The notes: generated by a model from the sequence alone, not told the origin. Numbered from the stretch's first letter, positions 41,328-51,314 are shown. The stretch is 64,000 nt of DNA from Hyphomicrobiales bacterium (GCA_039973685.1 JBDWKL010000019.1:1-64000); one strand, 5' to 3'. Program-made: numbers and translations.

Positions 41328-42845
41328 TTATCTTGGCTTGTATAAATTATCAGAAAAATTGCCAAGCGCTTTCATGCGCGGGCGATAGATGCAACCATCA
41401 ATCACTTCTAACCGTCCAACGCGGTTGAGGGTGTGGATTTTACGCCCTGGCCATTCTGGTCCACCAGGTTGAATAACCGTATCGATGCGTTGGTCAAAGC
41501 CTTCGTCATCTAACTGCGTCACCTCAGCCAATCCTAATGCGGCACCATAGCCTGCTTCACAATCTTGAACAGGCCGCCAAAGTTTGTCGTTTTTAATCAC
41601 CATATTGCCTGCAGGGCGGGCAGATTTATGGTCGATCAAAACGGGGTTTTGTGGGTGTGCTGTCCATGGGCCAAGCGGGTTGTCTGCTTTATAAATGCAT
41701 AGGGTATCTGAATATCCGCCAAGCCCTTCGCGCTCAACAACAAACATCCACCATGCTCCGTTGAACTCAATAATCGTAGCATCCGCAGCTTCAAGCCCGC
41801 TCAACAACGTTTCGTGCCGTTCCCATTTTAGCGGAAAGTCCGTTGCACGGTAAACCGCGACATCGTTGTTGTTTGAACTTTCAGGGATCATCCAAATATC
41901 ACCCTGCCATTTGAACATGAAGGGATAGGATAAATGCCACGGTTCTTCCAACACAGGCTCAGTTGGCCCCGGATTGCCGTTTTCATCAAAGCGGATAACG
42001 GCCAAAGTGCCTTTGCCGACATGATGATCGAGCATTTCAAAAAACAAGTAATCACGACCCTCATGATTGAATAAAACAGGGTCAGCATAAAAGTGATTGT
42101 AAGGGTGATCGATAAGTTGCCACGGTGCCCCAGTAAGGTTCTTATTCTCTAAAACACCATTGCCATCAATAAACCGATAGCCAATGCGCCAATGGCCAGA
42201 ATAGCAACACAGCTGATAGATTTCACGAATGATGTAGTTCGCGACATTTTTAGCAAGGTGCTTTGAATGGTGAATAGAGGACAAAGGGGTGAAATATTGA
42301 AACGGCGTGATCGTCGTTTCATCTTCTAAGCCTTGCAAAACACGTTTTAGCAACATGATAAATCGTGAATAAACGGCTTCCAATGCCCCGCTCAACCCTT
42401 GTGCAGCTTCGAGTGAGGGCGTGCCGCTTGCAATGGTTTTATGGTTCGTCAAATCATCAATTGTCATCAATGGTGCGCCTTTGGAAAGGAGCAAGCCTGC
42501 AAGCGCGGGCTCACCTCGTGTTCCATCATAGGAAGGAGCAAGAACGCGGGTGTTGTTATCTGGTACGAACGGGCGAGATGTAAGATCGATGATCAGGTCA
42601 GGCTTGGTTTTGCCTGCAAGCTCAAGACCGAGTTCACGCAGCGTCCGTCTTTCGCAACTGTTTTCTCGGTTACGAAACACGATCATTTTTTCAAGCGTCA
42701 AGAGCGTTTGTAGCCCAGAGCGCTTTTCGGCGCGTGGCGCAATGTGGAGATAGAGCGAATGATCGCCCATGCTGTGAATAGCGCGGACGAGGTGTTTCAA
42801 CCAATCGCGCAACTGATGGCCTTCGAGGCGAATATGGATGATCAT
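41328..42845 (-). CDS. Glucosamine-inositolphosphorylceramide-transferase-like protein
   Basis: A 505-residue protein. The N-terminal half (about 1-170) looks like a Rossmann-type formyltransferase-like domain (PDLIIDLTSRP). The C-terminal half (about 215-500) is a beta-propeller of the type found in glucosamine inositolphosphorylceramide transferases: HPYNHFYADPVLFNHEGRDY, FFEMLDHHVGKGTLAVIRFD, IWMIPESSNNN, and repeated WWMFVVE-like strands. It is likely to modify or transfer sugars in polysaccharide synthesis (inference). It is coupled to the upstream GT4 gene by ATGA overlap. Confidence 0.72.
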   Translation of the reverse strand: MIIHIRLEGHQLRDWLKHLVRAIHSMGDHSLYLHIAPRAEKRSGLQTLLTLEKMIVFRNRENSCERRTLRELGLELAGKTKPDLIIDLTSRPFVPDNNTRVLAPSYDGTRGEPALAGLLLSKGAPLMTIDDLTNHKTIASGTPSLEAAQGLSGALEAVYSRFIMLLKRVLQGLEDETTITPFQYFTPLSSIHHSKHLAKNVANYIIREIYQLCCYSGHWRIGYRFIDGNGVLENKNLTGAPWQLIDHPYNHFYADPVLFNHEGRDYLFFEMLDHHVGKGTLAVIRFDENGNPGPTEPVLEEPWHLSYPFMFKWQGDIWMIPESSNNNDVAVYRATDFPLKWERHETLLSGLEAADATIIEFNGAWWMFVVEREGLGGYSDTLCIYKADNPLGPWTAHPQNPVLIDHKSARPAGNMVIKNDKLWRPVQDCEAGYGAALGLAEVTQLDDEGFDQRIDTVIQPGGPEWPGRKIHTLNRVGRLEVIDGCIYRPRMKALGNFSDNLYKPR

Positions 42846-43954
42846 GATGCAACCTCGCCTATTGCTAGTTTTTCATAAACATCGACCATATGGTTCATTG
42901 AATACTTGCTTTTCAATTGTTGTCCATGAAAGCTCAACCGTGCAGATAGCGCGTCATCAGTGAGAATAGTGTTTACCGCCTCGGCAAAGGCAGCTTGATT
43001 TGTAACATCAACAAATTGTGCCGCAGCGTCTCCGTCTATATCAAGCACTTCACGCAGAACTGGTAAATCATTTGCAACGATTGGAATGCCTGCTTGTCCA
43101 GCTTCAACTGCCGCAAGACCAAAGGTTTCAGCTCGTGATGGGAAGACGAAAAGGTCTAACGTCTTTAAAACGTCACCGATATTGGTTTGGCTCACTTCGC
43201 CAATGAAGTGGGTTCGCTCGCTTGCTTGTAGCTCGCCAACAAGACCTTTGAGGCGTTCTTCGTCTGGTCCTTGACCTGCAATCAACAAATGCCAATCAGG
43301 CTTATCTTCGAGCAACTTGATTGCGCAATCAATCTGTTTGGCTTCATTCAACCGTGCGACAGTGCCGAGCAAAGGAACATCTGTAGGAATACCGTATTTG
43401 GCACGCGCTTGGTCTTTAGTAAGGGTTGTTGTCTTTTCTTCAAAGCCATGAGGAACCAGCACGATTTTCTTCGTGTAGCGGTTTGGGAAAACGGAGTAGT
43501 CTTTTAGCAAGTCATGTGAGTTCACGGTGATCGCTTGATAAAGGCCTGAAAGCCCCATCAGTAAATCAGCATAGCGTAGAACAGGATGAATGGTTTCGCG
43601 CGCTGACACCTGATTAGCGACGATGAGAGGAACACCAGCAAGCTTTGCAGCAGGTGCGCCAACAGTATTGCCGAAATGTTGGAAGGTGAACACCACGTCA
43701 GGTTTCACAGCTTTAATATCGGCTACCAGTTTTTTGAAAAACCCAAACATTTGAAGCGGACCACTGGGGCGCTCTTGGCAACAAATTGTTGTGTTTTCTT
43801 GCCCATCGAACCCATCGGTTTTGCGATAGAAAAACAAGTGATGCACATCATGGCCGCGCGCTGTGAGCTCTTTGCCAAGCAACCGTGATATTTCTTGTGC
43901 ACCGGCATTTTCAGCCTGTGTTTGGACGAATAAGATACGTTTTGAGACTGTCAT
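42842..43954 (-). CDS. GT4-family glycosyltransferase
   Basis: A 370-residue GT-B glycosyltransferase. The N-terminal Rossmann domain starts ILFVQTQAENAGAQEISRLL. The C-terminal domain has LLIAGQGPDEERLKGLVGEL, then VFPSRAETFGLAAVEAGQAG (donor-binding E-x7-E) and IPIVANDLPVLREVL. It would transfer one sugar from a nucleotide donor to a lipid-linked glycan at the inner face of the membrane. ATGA overlaps on both sides place it in one operon with the polymerase and the propeller protein. Confidence 0.93.
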   Translation of the reverse strand: MTVSKRILFVQTQAENAGAQEISRLLGKELTARGHDVHHLFFYRKTDGFDGQENTTICCQERPSGPLQMFGFFKKLVADIKAVKPDVVFTFQHFGNTVGAPAAKLAGVPLIVANQVSARETIHPVLRYADLLMGLSGLYQAITVNSHDLLKDYSVFPNRYTKKIVLVPHGFEEKTTTLTKDQARAKYGIPTDVPLLGTVARLNEAKQIDCAIKLLEDKPDWHLLIAGQGPDEERLKGLVGELQASERTHFIGEVSQTNIGDVLKTLDLFVFPSRAETFGLAAVEAGQAGIPIVANDLPVLREVLDIDGDAAAQFVDVTNQAAFAEAVNTILTDDALSARLSFHGQQLKSKYSMNHMVDVYEKLAIGEVAS

Positions 43955-45501
43955 CTAAAGACGCCCCCAGCTTTGCAATAAGCACCCAAGATCATCCCGT
44001 TAAAGGCCATGATGAAACCAAAGGCGAGCGGTGAAAACAGGGCTTCTTCCTGAAAAACTCCATTTGCCAAGATCACAAGCAACATAAAACCTGCAACAAG
44101 ATGAACCGATTGACCTGTTTTTGCGCCAACTTGAACCGTCTTCCAAGCAAACCAACCGCAAATACCAAGATATAAAAACGCCCCAAAACCGAGTTGATAA
44201 AGGAGCACTCCGACCGCGCTTTCAATGGCTATTGGTGTGCGTCCTGCTGCTTGATAAGCACTCCAGTCAAGTTCGGCAAAGTTGGTGGCAAGGTTGCCGC
44301 CAGTGCCAATGCCGCGTCCAATTGGGAATTCAAAGAAGTTATAAACACCGCCCATAAAGCCGAGCACATGATAGTCGCCAATGGACAGTCCAACAATCAC
44401 ACCAAGGCATATGTAGGCGAAAACGGCGGCTAGCAAGCTGAAGAACGCAAATCGATGTCCAAAAAGCTGGGCGGCAATCCAAGCAAAAGAGACCAGAACA
44501 AGCAGAATGATAGGACCTTTGGCATTTGTGAAAATGAGCAATGGTAATAGCAATGCCGCCAGAATGAACTTTCCGCGGTACAGGGAGAATGCGAGGAAAA
44601 AACCGATGATATAGGCAAAGCTGATTGGGTGAAGGTTTGGTCCTAAAAGGCGTCGAATAGAGATTTTTAAATCAGCCAATAGGGGGGTGTTGAAAAGGTC
44701 GACGGTGAAAACATCGAAGATTGATTTAACGACAATCCCGCGCTCCCTCGCATCACGATCCCAGATGAGTGAATTACGGCCGTCAATGAAGGTTAGATTC
44801 CAAAAAGATTCACCGTTTATCAGGCGGTTCCACTCGTTGACGAAGAACAGTTCAACATAACCGATAAGAATGATCGCCAAGGTTATCATGGTCATGACAG
44901 GCGTAAATCGAGGTTTGAAGAAGCCAAATATGATCAGACAGACGTGGAACAACATAACGGCTGTTGCAACACTCCTAAGGTAGATCACAGCACCCAATGG
45001 ATTTTGGACAAAGCCGATTAGAAAATACACGCCGATAATGCCGAGCAGAATAAAAACAACATTCGAAAGGCGGTCAAGCTCGCTGTTTTGCCCCTTAAAA
45101 TGGAACAGATACATCAAGACAGAAATACCCCATGTGCCGCACAAAATTAAGAAGTTATAGCCGCGAACAATGTTGAAGCTCGTCGTGGTGTCGATGGAAG
45201 GTGAGACCAACGCTACAAAGGTGTTTTGGAAAATCATCGCGATTAGCACAGCAATTAATGCTGTTTCGGGCATCCAGCGGGCCATTGCGGCAATCAAAAT
45301 GATGGTCATTCCGATTGCGAATATTGGGCTGACGATGTGACCCGAAACAGCAGTAGCAATAACGATCGTGCCGCACAACAATCCGAGGAAAGCGCGGACG
45401 AGGTCGCCAGAACTATCAAGCGGGTTTTGGGCGCTTGCTAGATGATAGTTATTTGGAGGTGAGAAAGCGGATTTGCTCAATTCTTTTATCCAATTGCGCA
45501 A
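43951..45501 (-). CDS. O-antigen/exopolysaccharide polymerase-like membrane protein (Wzy-like)
   Basis: A 516-residue polytopic membrane protein with about 11-12 hydrophobic segments and a large loop near the middle (FFVNEWNRLINGESFWNLTF onwards), the topology of Wzy/ExoQ-type polymerases or ligases. A segment TNAKGPIILLVLVSFAW and a later FPIGRGIGTGGNLATN fit the Wzy_C-like pattern loosely. It would join repeat units in the periplasm. The start is TTG at 45501, as no ATG or GTG is nearby. It is the first gene of the minus-strand operon, divergent from the Wzz-like gene. Confidence 0.8.
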   Translation of the reverse strand: MRNWIKELSKSAFSPPNNYHLASAQNPLDSSGDLVRAFLGLLCGTIVIATAVSGHIVSPIFAIGMTIILIAAMARWMPETALIAVLIAMIFQNTFVALVSPSIDTTTSFNIVRGYNFLILCGTWGISVLMYLFHFKGQNSELDRLSNVVFILLGIIGVYFLIGFVQNPLGAVIYLRSVATAVMLFHVCLIIFGFFKPRFTPVMTMITLAIILIGYVELFFVNEWNRLINGESFWNLTFIDGRNSLIWDRDARERGIVVKSIFDVFTVDLFNTPLLADLKISIRRLLGPNLHPISFAYIIGFFLAFSLYRGKFILAALLLPLLIFTNAKGPIILLVLVSFAWIAAQLFGHRFAFFSLLAAVFAYICLGVIVGLSIGDYHVLGFMGGVYNFFEFPIGRGIGTGGNLATNFAELDWSAYQAAGRTPIAIESAVGVLLYQLGFGAFLYLGICGWFAWKTVQVGAKTGQSVHLVAGFMLLVILANGVFQEEALFSPLAFGFIMAFNGMILGAYCKAGGVFR

Positions 45502-45628
45502 TCGGCCACAACATCCGTTAGTATTAACTGGATTTCGTTGCTTTTTTGCTAACGAAAGCTGAGACCCAAGCTCCCGTTGCTCGTATTTTGGTCATGTAAA
45601 TCGGGCCTAAACTCGTGTGAGTAAAATA

Positions 45629-45643
45629 ATTAACGACGTTAAT
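45629..45643. promoter_or_regulatory. Dyad in the wzy/wzz divergent promoter region
   Basis: ATTAACGACGTTAAT is a perfect 15-base dyad in the 250-base spacer between the polymerase operon and the Wzz-like gene. It could be an operator shared by both directions. The TTAA half-sites are reminiscent of CtrA sites but the spacing (5, not 7) does not fit. Confidence 0.4.
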
Positions 45644-45749
45644 CCATATTTCATTAACTATAATTTATTCTACCGATCGTGTCAGTCGGCGTTTATCTCG
45701 AGCGCTCAAGACGACAGCTTTGACTAATAAAGGGAATGCAGAAAATCTC

Positions 45750-48062
45750 ATGAACGATTGGGGTAGTTTTGATTTAGGCAAGCATAATGAACATGCTCGC
45801 CCACAACCAAAATCTGATGCAAGCGCAACGGCGCGGCATGGGGTAGGTGCGCCTGTTGATGGCTTATTGGACCCTATAGCTTTCCTTCGCATGATTGGGC
45901 GTAACTTTTTCAAGATCATAATCTTGACTGTGTTGCTAACCACTTTGGGTGTTGTTGCGTTCAAATTTGTTTCGTTTCCCTACACGGCAAAAGCAATCGT
46001 ATTGGTTGACCCTCGCCAACAAGGGGTAAAAGTTTCAGAACAAGTGGTTGGTGATATTGGTGGTGACGCGGCTGTCTTGGAAAGTATCATTGAGATACTC
46101 AATTCCGACGGATTTTTGCGACCGCTGATAAAGCAATTGAAAGTTTCGGAAGACCCACAATATAAAAATGCTATTTCTGGCACGAGCGGTGATACTCGTT
46201 TGTTGTTGGCTGAATTCAAAAAATCATTGAAAATTCAGAGGCTTGGCGCGACTTACGTCATTGAGATTTTCTTTACGTCCAATGATGCAGAAAAGTCCGC
46301 TTTTTATGCCAATGCTGTGGCAAAAGCTTTTGTTGAACAACAAAAAGATTTTCAAACTTCTGCAACAGCAGATGCTGCAAATTCATTGTCGGAACGATTG
46401 ATTGGCTTGCGTAAAGCTCTCCAACAATCGGAAGAGGCTGTTGCGCAGTTTCGTTCGCGAAACAATATTATTAGCGTTGATAATGCCAGCACACTATTAC
46501 AGCGTGAATTGCAAGAACTCAGCGCACAGGTTGCTATTGCCAAAACCGCAAGTGAAGTGGCGCGGTCGCAATATAATCAAATCAGGAAATCAAGCCCCGG
46601 TGCATTTAATACATCAAATGCCCAAAGCGAAACGCAACAGCTACAAGCATTACAACTTCAAAAAAGCACCATCACTCAGTCGCTCGCCCAATTAAATCTC
46701 ACATTTGGTAATCGCCATCCCCGCATCGCCGCAGAGCAGAGCCGATTAAACGCTCTTGATCGTCAAATCGAAGGAGAGCGCCGTCGTCTTATCTCATCAA
46801 GTAAACAGCGCCTTGATGCTTCCGTTACTACGCTCAATGCGCTTGAAAAAGACATGGCTGCTTTGAGTTCTAAGGCAAATGCAGGCGAAGAACAGCTTGT
46901 TATTTTGAGCGAATTGGAGCGGGAAGCTTCTGCTAACCGTGCGATTTTTGAGGATTTCCTTGGTCGATTTAAGTCGGCGGAAAAGCAACAAGGATTGCAA
47001 GGTCAAGAAGCAAAAATCGCGTCACTTGCAACCCCACCCTTAAGATCGACGCGCCCTTCATTAGCACTGGTTGGTGGTGTCTGGGGGCTGTTGAGCTTTG
47101 CTTTGTCGATTTTGATTGTTGCTTCAATTGAAGCGCGGACAACGCGAGGTCACAGCGTGGATCATAACGGTGTGGATTATGAAAGAGCAGGGGCTGGAGA
47201 CGGTCCTTCACAAGACCCTCATTATGTCGACCCAGCTTTGGCGCCAGCGATGGCTTCTGAAACCCCACCGCCGCCGCTGGCATGGTTGAACAAACCGCGC
47301 GCGCAAAATCATCAACCTGAAATGCCTGCGCAAAATATTGAAAATACTAAGCCAACAGTCCCAGAGGCCCCGCGGACTAATTTTGAGGCGCAAACGGGTG
47401 CGGTTGCTGAGCGACTGCAAAAAATCAACGCGCCGCATTCGACGAATCTCCAAGAAGAAGGACGGTCAAAAAAATCGACAATCAATCCGTACACGCCAAT
47501 TCTTCCTAATTTGATGGCGGCGGATTTTGCATCGCTTTTTGATATGGAGCGTGCACTTGCCTCGCACATGAAGTCATTGCCACTGTTTAAGAAAAACAGA
47601 ATGCCTCGGCTGATTCTTGTTGGCTCTTGGATGCCGCAAGAAGGTAAGAGTTTCGTTTCTCAATCAATTAGTCACCTAGCAACCATTAACGGTGCAACGG
47701 CGGCCATTATCAAGACCCCTTATAATGGCGAAGTGGAACGTAGGGCCGGTATTGATCATGGTCTATTAGAGCGCCCATATGATTTTATTGATCCTGAGGC
47801 CATGTCTACAAATAGGCAGCAATCAATGGTTAGTTTTGCAGGCTTTAAAGCGCTGTTGAAAGCAAGTTTACAATCATATGATGTGGTCGTTATTGATGCT
47901 GCGACCGTTCAAGAAGAAGCTGATTTTGAAGCATTAAGTAGCTTGGCAGATGCAACTTTCTTGCTGCTTGATCGCCCTCAACAAGAAGAAGTACCTCGGG
48001 TTGTTGAACGTACTATTGAGGCCGGTTTGAGCAAGGTCCAGATTTTGCTGAACCGTATTTGA
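45750..48062 (+). CDS. Wzz/GumC-type chain-length protein with degenerate BY-kinase domain
   Basis: A 770-residue polysaccharide co-polymerase. A membrane helix (about residues 53-75) and Wzz domain are followed by a long coiled coil (about 180-400), a second membrane helix (about 435-458), a Pro-rich linker and a C-terminal BY-kinase-like domain (about 610-770). The Walker A is SWMPQEGKSF. The Walker A' segment, normally DxDxR, reads IIKTPYNGEV. Walker B is VVVIDAAT. No C-terminal Tyr cluster exists. Kinase activity is doubtful. It controls chain length and export of the polysaccharide. The ATG at 45750 is chosen; a TTG at 45720 lacks a ribosome-binding site. Confidence 0.88.
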   Translation: MNDWGSFDLGKHNEHARPQPKSDASATARHGVGAPVDGLLDPIAFLRMIGRNFFKIIILTVLLTTLGVVAFKFVSFPYTAKAIVLVDPRQQGVKVSEQVVGDIGGDAAVLESIIEILNSDGFLRPLIKQLKVSEDPQYKNAISGTSGDTRLLLAEFKKSLKIQRLGATYVIEIFFTSNDAEKSAFYANAVAKAFVEQQKDFQTSATADAANSLSERLIGLRKALQQSEEAVAQFRSRNNIISVDNASTLLQRELQELSAQVAIAKTASEVARSQYNQIRKSSPGAFNTSNAQSETQQLQALQLQKSTITQSLAQLNLTFGNRHPRIAAEQSRLNALDRQIEGERRRLISSSKQRLDASVTTLNALEKDMAALSSKANAGEEQLVILSELEREASANRAIFEDFLGRFKSAEKQQGLQGQEAKIASLATPPLRSTRPSLALVGGVWGLLSFALSILIVASIEARTTRGHSVDHNGVDYERAGAGDGPSQDPHYVDPALAPAMASETPPPPLAWLNKPRAQNHQPEMPAQNIENTKPTVPEAPRTNFEAQTGAVAERLQKINAPHSTNLQEEGRSKKSTINPYTPILPNLMAADFASLFDMERALASHMKSLPLFKKNRMPRLILVGSWMPQEGKSFVSQSISHLATINGATAAIIKTPYNGEVERRAGIDHGLLERPYDFIDPEAMSTNRQQSMVSFAGFKALLKASLQSYDVVVIDAATVQEEADFEALSSLADATFLLLDRPQQEEVPRVVERTIEAGLSKVQILLNRI

Positions 48063-48190
48063 TCGCCATAATATTTACTGAATTTATGGTAACTAAAACT
48101 TCAATTAAAAGTGCAAATTTTTAGGTTTGCATCAATCATTTATTTATTCAAAAGCGATATACTGTTTCTAAGTTAAGATAGGGAAATATC

Positions 48191-48985
48191 GTGTCACCAT
48201 TAAAGCAAAACTCTGAAGAAAATATCATGTCGACTTGGCCTGTCCGCCAATTGGGTGGCCTGCCAATTACGGTTGCTGATCGTAATGAGATTGCTGACGC
48301 TTTCGTCGAATGGGCTCTCGCAGCAAGAGACAAAGATGCGCGTCCGTTTTATTCTACTTCTGCCAATGGTCAGGTTATGGCCATGTGCGCTGAGGACAAA
48401 GATCTTTTGGACGATTTTCTGTTTGCTGATCAAATCGTAGCAGACGGCATGCCAATGGTGATTTATTCCAAATTATTTGGAACAAACCAACTCCCAGAAC
48501 GTGTCGCAACAACAGACTTGTTCCATGATGTTGCGGCTGTCGCTGCTGAACATGGCGCCAGTTACTTTATGTTTGGCGCCGACGAAATTTCCAATCTAGT
48601 CGCCACCCAAAAAACGCAAGAACGCTATCCTGATTTGAAAATTGCAGGACGTCGTAATGGGTACTTCTCCAAGGAAGAAGAGGCTGACATTGTTGCTGAG
48701 ATCAACGACGTTAAGCCTGATATTTTGTGGGTGAGCATGGGCGTGCCCCGTGAACAACGTTTTATCCGTGAGCATATTGATAGTTTGAAAAATGTCGGTG
48801 TGATCAAAACCTCTGGCGGCCTATTTGACTTCCTATCTGAGCGTAATTCTCGCGCACCAGCTTGGATGCAAAGTTTAGGTTTCGAATGGGCTTATCGCGC
48901 GGCTCAAGAGCCAAGCCGGTTAGGTCCGCGTTATCTTTTGACCAATCCGCAAGCTTTAAAACTACTGTTCACACGCTCGCGATAG
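48191..48985 (+). CDS. WecG/TagA/CpsF-family glycosyltransferase
   Basis: A 264-residue GT26 enzyme that transfers an N-acetyl-hexosamine-type sugar to a polyprenyl-diphosphate-linked sugar. Family hallmarks are YSTSANGQVMAMCAEDKD, the FADQIVADGMPM segment with the catalytic Asp region, DILWVSMGVPREQRF and the C-terminal SGGLFDFLSERNSRAPAWMQ, then EPSRLGPRYL. The GTG at 48191 follows AGGGA by seven bases; an in-frame ATG at 48227 would be weaker. It acts early in repeat-unit assembly, after the initiating transferase, which is not in the window. Confidence 0.9.
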   Translation: MSPLKQNSEENIMSTWPVRQLGGLPITVADRNEIADAFVEWALAARDKDARPFYSTSANGQVMAMCAEDKDLLDDFLFADQIVADGMPMVIYSKLFGTNQLPERVATTDLFHDVAAVAAEHGASYFMFGADEISNLVATQKTQERYPDLKIAGRRNGYFSKEEEADIVAEINDVKPDILWVSMGVPREQRFIREHIDSLKNVGVIKTSGGLFDFLSERNSRAPAWMQSLGFEWAYRAAQEPSRLGPRYLLTNPQALKLLFTRSR

Positions 48986-49011
48986 CACCCATTTATTGGG
49001 CAGGGATAGTG

Positions 49012-50184
49012 ATGCTATTTTTTGGCAAGACTTGTTTCGCTTTACTAGCATCCCTTGTGTTTTTGCAGGTGTCTGCAACCCGTCCATCAGTTGCTGCGGA
49101 TGTATCGGCTGTTTGTCGTCAACAACCAGCCTTTGAAAATCATCCCAATAAAGCCTTCGTTTCAAAAACACGACGCGGATTTAATCTGCCAAATTGGCAT
49201 CGTAACGATCCAAATGACAGACCAGATTGGCGTACGCTCATTGCCCTAAAGCATGAAGGTTTTTCCCACATCCGATTGCCGTTTTTTCATGATGCCTTCG
49301 TGCAAGGGGATTTGAAAGCTGGCGCCGTGCAATCGTATCTTGATTGGATGGTCCGCGATGTCGAACGGCTCAACTTAATAGGCTATGCAGTAAGCCTAGA
49401 CCTTCATCCCTCATCTGACTTTAATAGCCTGCTCAAAAACCATCCTTTATTGGGGGTGAACAGATTGCGTGAGGTTTGGTCTGCGGTAGCAAAAAAGATT
49501 GCTCATTTGCCAGTGGACCATGTTGGCGTTGAATTGTTAAATGAGCCGGACAGCGACGATAAAATCTGGCAAACAGCGCTGCCAAACTTGGTTCGAGCAC
49601 TGCGTTATGAACTGCCAAACCACACGTTGATCATTTCACCTTCTGGCCCGCAGCGCCATGAGGCTTTGTTTCGAATGAGGCCTGTTGAAGATAGCAATGT
49701 TCTCTACGCGGTTCATTATTACGACCCCTTTTTCTTCACCCACCAAGGGGCGGAGTGGTTGCCGGATGCGGAGCCAGTGCGGGCGTTTAAAGGCCTTTCA
49801 TTTCCCTTGCATAGCAATGAGCCGAGCGTTGTTGAAAATCGCAACCGTTTGGTGCGTAACAATCAGCGTGAGGCGCTAACATTCTTAGAGCGCCAAGTGC
49901 TGGTGCCTTGGGATGAAAGCATGATCAAAGATGCTTTTGAGGCGATGGGGAAATGGTCTCGAGAAACGGGGCGTATGCTTCTTGTCAATGAATTTGGAGT
50001 ACTATCCCATCACGCGCCCCACCATGCGCGGCTTCGTTGGTTGGGTGAGATTGCTCGTGCATCCACGGAGAACTGCATTGGTTGGGTTCATTGGGAATAT
50101 TCAGATGGGTTTGGGTTTGTTGATCCATCAACCAACAGACCGGATGCATCAATAGTGAAAACCTTGCTTGAAAAAGAAAAGTAG
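49012..50184 (+). CDS. Secreted glycoside hydrolase family 5 (cellulase-like)
   Basis: A 390-residue secreted endoglycanase-like protein. A signal peptide (GKTCFALLASLVFLQVSATR) precedes a (beta/alpha)8 barrel with RRGFNLPNWHRND, FSHIRLPFFHDAF, acid/base Glu178 (ELLNEPDSD) and nucleophile Glu327 (LLVNEFGVLS). The GH5 fold cleaves beta-linked glucans or mannans. In exopolysaccharide loci such enzymes trim or release the polymer in the periplasm. The ATG at 49012 gives the signal peptide and has AGGGA upstream; earlier in-frame starts would overlap the WecG gene. It lies 27 bases after that gene. Confidence 0.9.
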   Translation: MLFFGKTCFALLASLVFLQVSATRPSVAADVSAVCRQQPAFENHPNKAFVSKTRRGFNLPNWHRNDPNDRPDWRTLIALKHEGFSHIRLPFFHDAFVQGDLKAGAVQSYLDWMVRDVERLNLIGYAVSLDLHPSSDFNSLLKNHPLLGVNRLREVWSAVAKKIAHLPVDHVGVELLNEPDSDDKIWQTALPNLVRALRYELPNHTLIISPSGPQRHEALFRMRPVEDSNVLYAVHYYDPFFFTHQGAEWLPDAEPVRAFKGLSFPLHSNEPSVVENRNRLVRNNQREALTFLERQVLVPWDESMIKDAFEAMGKWSRETGRMLLVNEFGVLSHHAPHHARLRWLGEIARASTENCIGWVHWEYSDGFGFVDPSTNRPDASIVKTLLEKEK

Positions 50185-50195
50185 AAAGAGTGGTT

Positions 50196-51314
50196 ATGGG
50201 TATGGCTTCAGCGCAAGCAAGTGCATCGCAATCCTATGAAATTGACGTGCTTTCTTCTTTTGATTTTAAGAGTGAGGAATACGCAGCATTATTTGCAAAA
50301 TCTGATGGCACAGCGTTTCAAAGCCCGCGTTGGCTTGATGCATTTTATGAAAGCCTATGTCTGTCGCTCGGTGTTGAGCCGTTTATCATTATTGCTCGCG
50401 ATAGCAGTGGCACTTTACAGATGGTTTTGCCGATGGTGCGCAAGGCTGTATCGTTTGCCAAAATCATCCAGCCTGCCGATTTAGGCATCACGGATTATAA
50501 CCAGATCATAGCGAGCGCCGAAACGCTCGAGACAGCTTCAAAAGACCCCGCGTTTAAATCCCAACTCATAAAAGCGCTAAAGCCGTTTGATTTATTCCTC
50601 TTCAGAAAGGTGCGCTCAGACAGTTTCGACATTGTACGTTTGTTTGATAATGCCACGAAGATTGATGGTGATAGCGCGGCCCATGATTTGCCGATGCCGA
50701 TGCCATTTGATGAGTGGAAGCAAGCGACATTATCGAAATCCACTCGCAAAGGGTTGGATCGCAAGCGCCGCAATATTGAAAAGGACGTTGGCCCTTTAAC
50801 ATTCAAAACGTTGATTGATGAAGCAGAAATTGAAACGGCTTTTGAGATGCTGCGCTTAGAGCGTGGCAAGAAATACCCAGGTGATCTGCTCTCGCAAGAC
50901 GCCTACTATGACTTTTATCTGAAAGTTGCCAAAGAGGGGGCTGCGTCTGGTGATGCGGTAACGATCATTGGGCAGGTTGAAGGAAAAACCCTAACCGTCG
51001 ATTTCGGCCTTCATCAAGACGGCCGTCATTTGCTGCTTTTGGGCGCATTTGATTCTTCTGAAGAATTCAAAAAATATTCGCTCGGCCTTCAAGGCATTTT
51101 AGATGTGATGAAAGGTCGTAAAGAGATCGGCATTGATATGTTTGATTTCACAACCGGTGATGAAGATTACAAAGCATCATTGCACACCACACCGGTCCCC
51201 ATGCATCATTATATCTTGAGCAATGGTGTTGTTGGTCGCATCGGCCAGATGGCCTATCAAGACAATTCCTTTGCAAGAAAACTTGTCCAACGTCTTTTGC
51301 CAAATCTCAAATAA
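50196..51314 (+). CDS. GNAT/BioF2-like (CelD-type) acetyltransferase
   Basis: A 372-residue cytoplasmic protein of the BioF2-like GNAT family (formerly CelD), found in polysaccharide clusters. An N-terminal region (FQSPRWLDAFYESL) is followed by the acyltransferase-like domain (about 170-330: RKGLDRKRRNIEKDVGPLTF, FEMLRLERGKKYPG, VDFGLHQDGRHLLL, FDFTTGDEDYKASL). It probably acylates a sugar or lipid precursor (inference). It lies 12 bases after the GH5 stop, so it shares that transcript. Starts at 50190 (GTG), 50196 and 50202 are all possible. Confidence 0.82.
   Translation: MGMASAQASASQSYEIDVLSSFDFKSEEYAALFAKSDGTAFQSPRWLDAFYESLCLSLGVEPFIIIARDSSGTLQMVLPMVRKAVSFAKIIQPADLGITDYNQIIASAETLETASKDPAFKSQLIKALKPFDLFLFRKVRSDSFDIVRLFDNATKIDGDSAAHDLPMPMPFDEWKQATLSKSTRKGLDRKRRNIEKDVGPLTFKTLIDEAEIETAFEMLRLERGKKYPGDLLSQDAYYDFYLKVAKEGAASGDAVTIIGQVEGKTLTVDFGLHQDGRHLLLLGAFDSSEEFKKYSLGLQGILDVMKGRKEIGIDMFDFTTGDEDYKASLHTTPVPMHHYILSNGVVGRIGQMAYQDNSFARKLVQRLLPNLK

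Noticed and set aside
45629-45643. CtrA binding site
   Set aside because: TTAA half-sites are present, but the spacer is 5 bases instead of 7, so I report only a dyad.
48862-49011. Upstream extension of the GH5 gene into wecG
   Set aside because: The ATG at 49012 gives a clean signal peptide with AGGGA upstream, while the extension would overlap the WecG reading frame by more than 120 bases.
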